In this document: positions 1-4,925 of the stretch, one piece after another
Layout of the letters: every line of letters starts with the position of its first letter
Numbering within the stretch: the stretch's first letter is position 1
DNA from: Paenibacillus sp.
GTDB lineage: Bacteria; Bacillota; Bacilli; Paenibacillales; NBRC-103111
DNA: 5,020 bases
Direction: 5' to 3'
NCBI GenBank assembly: GCA_029239545.1
Contig: JARBUQ010000394.1
Location: 1-5,020 of the forward strand
Translations under genes and position numbers: made by a program
The notes under the pieces: generated by a model
What the model saw: the letters and a program-made list of their open reading frames with translations, nothing else
What the model was told of the DNA's origin: nothing
Database searches by the model: none

Positions 1-1019
1 GATGTCGATAACTCGGGATGTACAATAATATCCGTGTTCCAGGCAGCAAGAACCTGCTTCCCTGCGCGAATCGTTCGAGCGGTCAGTTCATCGAGGTTCT
101 TCGGGGCAGGAAAGCCCTTGATCGGAGGACTAACCACTACTTTATCCCCAACAGGACTTACCCATTTGTCAGGCAATCCCTCGGGTCCGTGCAGCATGCC
201 TAATATAGCACCCAGCGTCGCAGCCGTACAATCCGTGTCATAACCGCAATTGACCGCTTTTAAGATAGCATCCTCGAAATTATCGCCATACAGCCAGCCT
301 AGTATCGTAAAAGCAATATTTTGTGGAGCATCTGTAAAATTGTCATTACCATGTTTCTCCAGAATCAGTTCTCTTGCCTCCGTCCAGGATTGACCCTCTT
401 GATGCCAGACCAGCAAATCCTTTAATGCAGCAGCCGTCCGACTGTCCTCTGGGATATACTGCATGCCAATCTCAATGAGCCGGTCTCGATCCTTCTCGAA
501 GAACACGGCGCTCTCCAGAGCCGCAAAAAACATTTCCCCATAAACCCCTTCGCCGCCCGCATGGTCAACAATGGCGTCCTGATAAGCATAATACGCAGCT
601 ACCTCCGGTGCTCCAGGCGCTGTCATCGCCCAAATCTCAGAACGGATGGGGGAGCCCATACCATTTGTAAAAGGATTGTTAAAGGCTCCAGCAACAGGCG
701 CAATTAGCCCTCTTCTCAAGTTCGTCAAGGCATACCCGTACTCATCGAATGGAAAAAACACATGCTCCAGCCATTCCTGTCCAAGCTCCTTCGCGGTTAT
801 TCGCGGACCATATTGCTCCAGCGCATGCAGCCATACGAGCTGCAAATCCAGATCATCATTTTCTAAGGGACCCTCGGGCAATACGGGGTAGAAGCTCAGC
901 TCAAGCAGCTCTTTTCGGCCTTCCACAGGCGCTCCTAACGTTCCCCCAATGTTCTTCCCCAACCAACCGCCATAAACGATTCGATAATAGTCCGCCTCAT
1001 TCAGAACACTTACACTCAT
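1..1019 (-). CDS. ADP-ribosylglycohydrolase (ARH/DraG-like) family protein, C-terminus cut off by window edge
   Basis: Reading the minus strand from the ATG at 1019-1017 gives 339 codons with no stop before base 1, so the 3' end lies outside the window. The N-terminal stretch GGWLGKNIGGTLGAPVEG (residues 17-34) matches the glycine-rich opening of the ADP-ribosylglycohydrolase fold. ENDDLD (53-58) sits where the first metal-binding acidic motif is expected, and NCGYDTDCTAAT (257-268), with D261 and D263, matches the C-terminal D-x-D metal motif. Family members usually carry two Mg ions and remove ADP-ribose from proteins or small molecules, but many bacterial members have unknown substrates, so the substrate is not assigned. 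No signal peptide is seen, so it is probably cytosolic. An in-frame TGA at 1031-1029 makes this ATG the first possible start. The gene is divergent from an AraC-type regulator, which suggests control by a small molecule rather than a nitrogenase-type DraG role. Confidence 0.9.
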   Translation of the reverse strand, partial: MSVSVLNEADYYRIVYGGWLGKNIGGTLGAPVEGRKELLELSFYPVLPEGPLENDDLDLQLVWLHALEQYGPRITAKELGQEWLEHVFFPFDEYGYALTNLRRGLIAPVAGAFNNPFTNGMGSPIRSEIWAMTAPGAPEVAAYYAYQDAIVDHAGGEGVYGEMFFAALESAVFFEKDRDRLIEIGMQYIPEDSRTAAALKDLLVWHQEGQSWTEARELILEKHGNDNFTDAPQNIAFTILGWLYGDNFEDAILKAVNCGYDTDCTAATLGAILGMLHGPEGLPDKWVSPVGDKVVVSPPIKGFPAPKNLDELTARTIRAGKQVLAAWNTDIIVHPELST

Positions 1020-1027
1020 TTCCTCGG

Positions 1028-1033
1028 CTCACC
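1028..1033 (-). promoter_or_regulatory. Probable ribosome binding site of the ADP-ribosylglycohydrolase gene
   Basis: GGTGAG lies 8 bases upstream of the ATG at 1019. A second SD-like GAGGAA touches the start codon and is too close to work normally. The pair supports ATG 1019 as the start, with the more distant copy the likelier functional site. Confidence 0.5.
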
Positions 1034-1054
1034 GCTTTCTTATTTGATATACTG

Positions 1055-1060
1055 ATTATA
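1055..1060 (-). promoter_or_regulatory. Candidate -10 box for the ADP-ribosylglycohydrolase gene
   Basis: On the minus strand this reads TATAAT, a perfect -10 hexamer, and would give a leader of about 29 bases before the ATG at 1019. No good -35 is found 16-18 bases upstream (TGGCTC is the best aligned). That fits a promoter that needs an activator, such as the divergently encoded AraC-family protein. The dependence on that regulator is inference. Confidence 0.4.
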
Positions 1061-1070
1061 AGAATCACAG

Positions 1071-1112
1071 GGCTATCGAGCCATGGAGAGCATGTATAAA
1101 TAGGAGACCTAT
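1071..1112. promoter_or_regulatory. Two short palindromes in the divergent regulatory region (candidate operators)
   Basis: GGCT-ATCG-AGCC spans 1071-1082 and ATAGG-AGA-CCTAT spans 1100-1112. Their centres are about 30 bases apart, close to three helical turns. They lie between the two divergent start codons; the first is just upstream of the candidate -10 of the hydrolase gene and the second sits just ahead of the regulator gene's ribosome binding site. The two have different sequences, so they are not obviously copies of one site, and arms of 4-5 bp can occur by chance. TATAAA (1095-1100) and TATAAT (1110-1115) on the plus strand are possible -10 boxes for the regulator, but neither has a recognisable -35, and the second would leave almost no leader. 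Confidence 0.25.
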
Positions 1113-1118
1113 AATATC

Positions 1119-1123
1119 GGAGG
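1119..1123 (+). promoter_or_regulatory. Ribosome binding site of AraC regulator 1
   Basis: GGAGG, 5 bases before the ATG at 1129, is a near-consensus Shine-Dalgarno site and fixes this start. Confidence 0.8.
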
Positions 1124-1128
1124 ATTAC

Positions 1129-2013
1129 ATGTATTATTCCCTTGCACGACTTTCCCTTCTGGACGTGATCTGGGCCGATCTGTTCGATGCTAATAACCAG
1201 AGCTTCCAGGACATTCACCACAATCCGCATTATGAAATTATTATCGTGGCTCAAGGGCCTGTCTATTTGCAGGTCGGTGAACAAAAGCTTACTTTATATG
1301 CGGGAGACAGCGTCTTGCTTATGCCTTGGGAGCAGCATCGCGGCTGGGTTGCGTCAGAGCGCCAAGGGAAGTTTTTTTGGGCACAATTCACTTGTGAGCC
1401 AGCCCTTAAGGAGTTCCATTCTGATCGAGTATCCGACCTCGATATTGTCCATGTGCAGAGCAGTGGAATCCACATCTCCAAGGGACTGATCGAAGAGCCT
1501 GTCATTCTTCCAAGGCAATTCTCGCTGAAGCATCACTTCAAGCTGCTTGTCCTGTTTGAAGAGCTCATCGGGACGTTAACAAAGCCCAAGGGTTACTTCC
1601 GTATGCACGCCACCTTGCTGCTTGGCGAAATATTGCGCTTCCTGGCTACTGATTTCCTGGAGCAGACTCATGCGAATCCCGTCTTTCCGGCATCGTATAC
1701 AACCGTTCGCAAGCTCCTCAATCATTTGAATAATTACTACGAGGCAGATGTGAGCAAAGAAACGTTAGAGCGGGTAACCGAGCGCAAATACGAATATTTG
1801 TGCCAAGTATTCAAGAAATATGCCGGCATCACCATTCTGAGTTATGTCCACCAGCTTCGCATCCAGCAGGCTAAACATCTGCTTCTTCATACTAGCCGCA
1901 GCGTTCAGGAGATTGGTGAATCGTTAGGTTATAGTGATCCGTTCTATTTCAGTCGGTTGTTCAAAAAATACGAGGGCAGCTCTCCGATGCAATTCCGACA
2001 AGGGCTGAAATAA
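1129..2013 (+). CDS. AraC-family transcriptional regulator 1 (cupin sensor plus double HTH)
   Basis: This 294-residue protein has the usual length and order of an AraC-family regulator. Residues about 30-90 form a cupin-like ligand-binding domain (HNPHYEIIIVAQG at 31-43, then AGDSVLLMPWEQHRGW around 58-73). Residues about 193-290 form the double helix-turn-helix DNA-binding domain. The first helix-turn-helix is around 208-234 and the second around 259-283, including IGESLGYSDPFYFSRLFKKY, the most conserved part of the family. The first helix-turn-helix (VSKETLERVTERKYEYLCQVFKKYAG) departs somewhat from the usual LAxxxxxSxxYLSRxFK pattern. The start is set by GGAGG at 1119-1123, 5 bases before ATG. 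The gene is divergent from the ADP-ribosylglycohydrolase gene 109 bases away and most likely regulates it, in response to a sugar-like ligand. The target and ligand are inferred. Confidence 0.93.
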   Translation: MYYSLARLSLLDVIWADLFDANNQSFQDIHHNPHYEIIIVAQGPVYLQVGEQKLTLYAGDSVLLMPWEQHRGWVASERQGKFFWAQFTCEPALKEFHSDRVSDLDIVHVQSSGIHISKGLIEEPVILPRQFSLKHHFKLLVLFEELIGTLTKPKGYFRMHATLLLGEILRFLATDFLEQTHANPVFPASYTTVRKLLNHLNNYYEADVSKETLERVTERKYEYLCQVFKKYAGITILSYVHQLRIQQAKHLLLHTSRSVQEIGESLGYSDPFYFSRLFKKYEGSSPMQFRQGLK

Positions 2014-2029
2014 TGTTCCTGAATTTAAA

Positions 2030-2065
2030 TGGACCCAAAAGCGGGAGGATCGGCTTTTGGGTCCA
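2030..2065. terminator. Perfect 13-bp inverted repeat, probable bidirectional terminator
   Basis: TGGACCCAAAAGC (2030-2042) pairs perfectly with GCTTTTGGGTCCA (2053-2065) around a 10-base loop. It lies 16 bases after the stop codon of AraC regulator 1 and 13 bases beyond the stop of the convergent small gene at 2079, so it is placed to stop transcription from both sides. The T-rich tails are imperfect: on the plus strand TTATTTTTT begins several bases after the stem, and on the minus strand the stem is followed by a short TTTAAATT. Termination efficiency is therefore uncertain. Confidence 0.75.
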
Positions 2066-2078
2066 CGGGGGATTTATG

Positions 2079-2270
2079 TTATTTTTTCTTGCTGCGCTTC
2101 CATTCAATAGTCTTGTCGGGATCGCTGTCATTAACTACTTCATTTCGCAGCATCTGTGACAGATCCGCAATCGTCTTGTCTAATGTTTTTCCCTTGAATC
2201 CGGACAGCAGCCTGCCCTTTTCTTTTCGCAGCACAGCTAGTATCAGCTTCTTCTGATCTGTAGATAACAT
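2079..2270 (-). CDS. Small charged hypothetical protein, 63 residues
   Basis: The family is not recognised. The predicted protein starts MLSTDQKKLILAVLRKEKGR and is 63 residues long. It has a predicted helical N-terminal half (residues 1-45, with a leucine/isoleucine spacing suited to an amphipathic helix pair) and a short basic tail ending WKRSKKK. It has no cysteines, signal peptide or membrane segment, so it is probably cytosolic. A reading frame extends upstream to a TTG at 2285, but that TTG overlaps the ribosome binding site. The ATG at 2270, with GGAGGG 7 bases upstream, is clearly the better start. The gene converges on AraC regulator 1 across a shared terminator and follows AraC regulator 2 in the same orientation with a 120-base gap and its own promoter candidates. 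Function is unknown; the strong ribosome binding site and clean placement argue that it is real. Confidence 0.75.
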   Translation of the reverse strand: MLSTDQKKLILAVLRKEKGRLLSGFKGKTLDKTIADLSQMLRNEVVNDSDPDKTIEWKRSKKK

Positions 2271-2277
2271 ACGAGAT

Positions 2278-2283
2278 CCCTCC
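2278..2283 (-). promoter_or_regulatory. Ribosome binding site that sets the start of the small hypothetical gene
   Basis: GGAGGG on the minus strand lies 7 bases ahead of the ATG at 2270. Its position overlaps the in-frame TTG at 2285, which rules that TTG out as the practical start. Confidence 0.75.
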
Positions 2284-2320
2284 AATAATAATCATGTGGA
2301 TGATGACATCAGAATCGTCC

Positions 2321-2361
2321 TTTATAAGGGGAGTATACCGCATTGTCGGTCGTTACACCAA
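2321..2361 (-). promoter_or_regulatory. Candidate promoter(s) for the small hypothetical gene
   Basis: Two overlapping arrangements can be read on the minus strand: TTGGTG (2361-2356), an 18-base spacer, then TATACT (2337-2332); and CCGACA (2349-2344), a 17-base spacer, then TATAAA (2326-2321). Either gives a leader of about 45-55 bases. They are motif matches only. Confidence 0.35.
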
Positions 2362-2373
2362 GCTTCCTCGCTC

Positions 2374-2388
2374 TGAACATTGTGTTCA
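2374..2388. terminator. Short hairpin just after AraC regulator 2 (weak terminator candidate)
   Basis: TGAACA-TTG-TGTTCA forms a perfect 6-bp hairpin starting 3 bases beyond the stop codon of AraC regulator 2. No T-run follows on the minus strand, so it is at best a weak or factor-assisted terminator and may be chance. Confidence 0.25.
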
Positions 2389-2390
2389 TC

Positions 2391-3215
2391 CTAATCCGTA
2401 TCCACCCGATTCAAACGGCGATACGTCTTGGGCGACATCCCTCCTATTTCCTTGAACACTCGTCCAAAGTGGGCGACACTCTCAAAGCCAACCTCTTCCG
2501 CGATACGAATGATTTGATGCCTTGTTTCCCTCAGCCGTTTCTGCGCTTCCTTAATTCTGATACTGTTCACATACTCCACAAAGGAAAACCCGGTTACTTG
2601 CTTAAACATTCTGCTGATGTAATACGGACTCATATGGAAGGCGGCCGCTACGGTGGATAATGTCAGCCGCTCTGCATAATGGTAGTTGATGTAATCGGCC
2701 ATCTCCGAAATTTTACGCTGGGTGGGCGAGGCGAACTCAAAAGCAGGCTGAGCCGGTGAATTCATTCTGTATATATAAATAAGAAGCTGCTGCAATGCAG
2801 TGTGGATGTAGATATCGGAGTAGTCCCGATGCTCCTGCTGCTCTCTAATAAGAGCCGACAGCTGCCGCTCGATGTCATGCTGCTGCTGCACATTCAGTCG
2901 GAGCAGATGCATGTCTTCCTGAAACACACTTTTCAGAATAGGCTCGAACTCGGGCATCTGCAAATAAGCAGAATTGAAGCTCAGCAGCACTCGTTCATGA
3001 TTCGGCAGTCCTGAATCTATCGTTCGATGAAGGGTCTGCTTGCCAATCAGTACAAGGTCCCCTTTTTGCACATGGTAAGTCTTGTTCCGTATGAAATATT
3101 GCCGATCTCCTGAGATCAGGTAATACATCTCGTAATGGTCATGGAAGTGGTTTACCGTCATGGTGTAATGACCTTGCCTGACCACACGCTCAATTTCTAC
3201 CCAGCCTCCGCTCAA
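2391..3215 (-). CDS. AraC-family transcriptional regulator 2 (cupin sensor plus double HTH)
   Basis: From TTG 3215 the protein is 274 residues; from an upstream in-frame GTG at 3260 it would be 289. I prefer TTG 3215 because GAAGGAG (3227-3221) lies 5 bases before it, while GTG 3260 has no ribosome binding site and overlaps an extended -10 sequence. In the 274-residue numbering, the cupin-like sensor runs from about 15 to 80, with HFHDHYEMYYLISG near 23-36, the His-rich motif typical of sugar-responsive AraC proteins. The double helix-turn-helix spans about 165-268: the first is LSTVAAAFHMSPYYISRMFKQ (186-206) and the second IIRIAEEVGFESVAHFGRVFKE (235-256), followed by MSPKTYRR. The gene is divergent from the Gfo/Idh/MocA oxidoreductase gene, which is its likely target, and it may also regulate itself. 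The ligand is unknown. Confidence 0.92.
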   Translation of the reverse strand: MSGGWVEIERVVRQGHYTMTVNHFHDHYEMYYLISGDRQYFIRNKTYHVQKGDLVLIGKQTLHRTIDSGLPNHERVLLSFNSAYLQMPEFEPILKSVFQEDMHLLRLNVQQQHDIERQLSALIREQQEHRDYSDIYIHTALQQLLIYIYRMNSPAQPAFEFASPTQRKISEMADYINYHYAERLTLSTVAAAFHMSPYYISRMFKQVTGFSFVEYVNSIRIKEAQKRLRETRHQIIRIAEEVGFESVAHFGRVFKEIGGMSPKTYRRLNRVDTD

Positions 3216-3220
3216 CTTGA

Positions 3221-3227
3221 CTCCTTC
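3221..3227 (-). promoter_or_regulatory. Ribosome binding site supporting the TTG start of AraC regulator 2
   Basis: GAAGGAG on the minus strand lies 5 bases before TTG 3215. It lies inside the longer GTG-initiated reading frame and is the main reason for choosing the shorter protein. Confidence 0.6.
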
Positions 3228-3250
3228 TTTCTCCTTAGCTTCCTTTTCGA

Positions 3251-3259
3251 ATTGTAACA
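3251..3259 (-). promoter_or_regulatory. Candidate extended -10 promoter of AraC regulator 2
   Basis: The minus strand reads TG-T-TACAAT, an extended -10 with 5 of 6 hexamer matches, and no well-spaced -35. Transcription would begin near 3244, giving a leader of about 29 bases to TTG 3215. That start would exclude GTG 3260 from the mRNA. It is a motif match only. Confidence 0.4.
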
Positions 3260-3294
3260 CAACAAGATTTGCAAGGAAAATATAAAAATCAACA

Positions 3295-3313
3295 ATATAT
3301 AGTTAGTATATAT
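3295..3313. promoter_or_regulatory. A/T-rich 19-bp pseudopalindrome between regulator 2 and the oxidoreductase gene
   Basis: ATATATA (3295-3301) and TATATAT (3307-3313) are perfect inverted arms around GTTAG. Only the flanking G/G pair and the central base break symmetry. The element lies about 50 bases upstream of the oxidoreductase start, where an operator or activator site would be expected. No convincing -35/-10 pair is seen for the oxidoreductase gene, in keeping with activator dependence. The composition is almost all A/T, so chance symmetry is a real possibility. Confidence 0.3.
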
Positions 3314-3351
3314 GGGTATATTGCGATACGATAAGAAAAAAAGATCTTCAT

Positions 3352-3356
3352 GGAGG
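3352..3356 (+). promoter_or_regulatory. Ribosome binding site of the oxidoreductase gene
   Basis: GGAGG lies 6 bases before ATG 3363. It decides this start over an in-frame ATG at 3312, which has no ribosome binding site, and over ATG 3369, which is too far away. Confidence 0.8.
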
Positions 3357-3362
3357 CGCGAA

Positions 3363-4649
3363 ATGTCAATGAAAAAATATGCACTTATTGGAACAGGCGG
3401 CCGAGCAGAAATGTTCTATGCAGCGATTGCCACAGACTATCATGATACAGCGGAGCTTGTGGCCTTCTGTGACTTGAATCAGACTAGAATGAATTATGCG
3501 AATACGAGGCTGAAGACTAAGTATAACCACCCGGAGGTTCCAACTTACAAGGCTGACGAGTTCGAACATATGATTGAGACTGAGAAGCCGGATACGATTA
3601 TTGTTACAACGGTCGACCGCACGCATCATACTTATATTATTCGGGCTATGCAGGCAGGATGCAATGTGATCAGTGAGAAACCGATGACGGTTGATGAAGA
3701 GAAATGCCAGCAAATTATCGATGTAATCAAAGAGACCGGGAAACAGCTGCGTGTTACTTTCAACTATCGCTATGCGCCTCATAATTCCAAGGTTCGTGAG
3801 CTTATTCTGGATGATGCGATCGGTCAAGTATTCTCGGTCCACTTCGAATGGCTGCTGAACACAGAGCATGGTGCCGACTATTTCCGCAGATGGCACAGGG
3901 ACAAACGCAATAGCGGCGGACTGCTTGTTCACAAATCCACCCATCACTTCGATCTCGTGAACTTCTGGCTTGGTACCGAGCCCGATACGGTGTACGCTCT
4001 TGGAGGGCTGAACTTCTACGGTCGCGAGAATGCAGAGAAACGTGGGGAAACCAAGTTCTACCAGCGTGCTTATGGAAGCGAGATCGCCAAGAATGATCCG
4101 TTCGCCCTTCATATGGAGAACAACGAGCAGTTAAGGAGCTTGTACTTGGATGCTGAAAAGGAAGATGGCTACCATCGGGATCAGAGTGTATTCGGCGACG
4201 GCATTAATATCGAGGATACGTTAGCCGTACTCGTTCAATATAAGAGCAAAGCGGTCATGACCTACTCGCTTAACGCTTATATGCCCTGGGAAGGCTATCG
4301 GGTTGTGTTCAACGGCAGCAAGGGACGGCTTGAAGTTAACGTTGTGGAAAAGTCTTACGTGAATGCCGGAGGAGCCAAATCAGATGAAGGCGCGCTTAAG
4401 GGCAAGCAGCTGAAGGTATTCCCCATGTTCGCGGAGCCTTACTTAGTCGATGTGGAAGAAGGGGTTGGTGGACATGGCGGCGGCGATCGCGTCATGCTGA
4501 ACGATATTTTCGGCGTGCCTGCAGAGGATCGTTTGAAGCGTGCTTCTTCACATGTGGACGGCGCCAAATCGATACTGACTGGGATTGCCGGCAATATCTC
4601 ACTGCGAACCGGCTTGCCCGTTCGTGTTAAGGAACTGGTTCAGTTCTAG
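3363..4649 (+). CDS. Gfo/Idh/MocA-family NAD(P)-dependent oxidoreductase
   Basis: This 428-residue protein begins with a Rossmann fold: KKYALIGTGGRAEMF (4-18) holds the GxGxxx dinucleotide-binding loop (G10-T-G-G-R-A15). EKP at 105-107 carries the lysine (K106) conserved in the active site of the family. The C-terminal substrate domain runs from about 130 onward and includes GGLLVHKSTHHFDLVNFWLG (185-204). The family oxidises or reduces sugars, inositols and related polyols; the particular substrate cannot be read. Compared with 330-360-residue members it is long. It has a charged insertion at about 216-280 and a C-terminal HGGGDRVMLNDIFG (371-384), both suggesting the larger subfamily. H190 stands where many members have an active-site Asp four residues before the catalytic His (H194). 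No signal peptide is present, so it is cytosolic. It is divergent from AraC regulator 2, its likely controller, and followed by a strong terminator, so it is probably a single-gene unit. Confidence 0.93.
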   Translation: MSMKKYALIGTGGRAEMFYAAIATDYHDTAELVAFCDLNQTRMNYANTRLKTKYNHPEVPTYKADEFEHMIETEKPDTIIVTTVDRTHHTYIIRAMQAGCNVISEKPMTVDEEKCQQIIDVIKETGKQLRVTFNYRYAPHNSKVRELILDDAIGQVFSVHFEWLLNTEHGADYFRRWHRDKRNSGGLLVHKSTHHFDLVNFWLGTEPDTVYALGGLNFYGRENAEKRGETKFYQRAYGSEIAKNDPFALHMENNEQLRSLYLDAEKEDGYHRDQSVFGDGINIEDTLAVLVQYKSKAVMTYSLNAYMPWEGYRVVFNGSKGRLEVNVVEKSYVNAGGAKSDEGALKGKQLKVFPMFAEPYLVDVEEGVGGHGGGDRVMLNDIFGVPAEDRLKRASSHVDGAKSILTGIAGNISLRTGLPVRVKELVQF

Positions 4650-4723
4650 ATTAGTTGAACGAAATTATTGTAGTGAGTGATTGAAATTTGAAACTATCGC
4701 AGGTTGATCTGCTAGACTTTAAG

Positions 4724-4758
4724 AAAAACCTTTGGAGCAGCTTGCTCCAGAGGTTTTT
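4724..4758. terminator. Strong intrinsic terminator after the oxidoreductase gene
   Basis: Left arm 4724-4739 (AAAAACCTTTGGAGCA) pairs with right arm 4743-4758 (TGCTCCAGAGGTTTTT) over a 3-base loop. There is one U-G wobble on the plus-strand RNA. The 5-base A and T runs at the stem base are the classical arrangement of a terminator that can act in both directions. It sits 74 bases after the oxidoreductase stop codon. Confidence 0.85.
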
Positions 4759-4813
4759 GGCGGTTGAAGTCATCCGCTCGCTCTCGGAGATCAATCCGTA
4801 TTCAAGCTTCACC

Positions 4814-4832
4814 TGAAGGAGATCATCCTTCA
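4814..4832. terminator. 7-bp hairpin followed by a T-run (weak terminator candidate)
   Basis: TGAAGGA-GATCA-TCCTTCA is a perfect 7-bp hairpin, and TTTTT starts 5 bases after it on the plus strand. The gap before the T-run and the lack of an upstream plus-strand gene beyond the first terminator make its role doubtful. Confidence 0.25.
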
Positions 4833-4925
4833 TCGCATTTTTACCGGGTAACGCGGTCAGGAATGAGCAGATACTCGAAAAAAGAGACTAATTTCGCCGC
4901 GATTGGGCTTGGAAGGGCCTCGTTG

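Noticed and set aside
749..1099. 116-codon plus-strand open frame
   Set aside because: It lies opposite the ADP-ribosylglycohydrolase gene and the divergent promoter region, with no ribosome binding site and no recognisable domain.
2029..2256. 75-codon plus-strand open frame after AraC regulator 1
   Set aside because: It begins inside the terminator stem, has no ribosome binding site and lies opposite the small gene with the better start signals.
2271..2285. TTG 2285 start for the small hypothetical gene
   Set aside because: This TTG overlaps the GGAGGG ribosome binding site that serves ATG 2270.
3312..3362. 17-codon N-terminal extension of the oxidoreductase from ATG 3312
   Set aside because: No ribosome binding site precedes ATG 3312, the added residues are not like the family N-terminus, and GGAGG lies correctly before ATG 3363.
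3366..4112. Long 248-codon minus-strand open frame
   Set aside because: It lies wholly opposite the oxidoreductase gene, whose motifs are clear, and its translation shows no family motifs; it is an antisense shadow.
4651..4833. 60-codon minus-strand open frame as a real gene
   Set aside because: It has no ribosome binding site and runs straight through the strong terminator at 4724-4758; kept only as a possible gene remnant.
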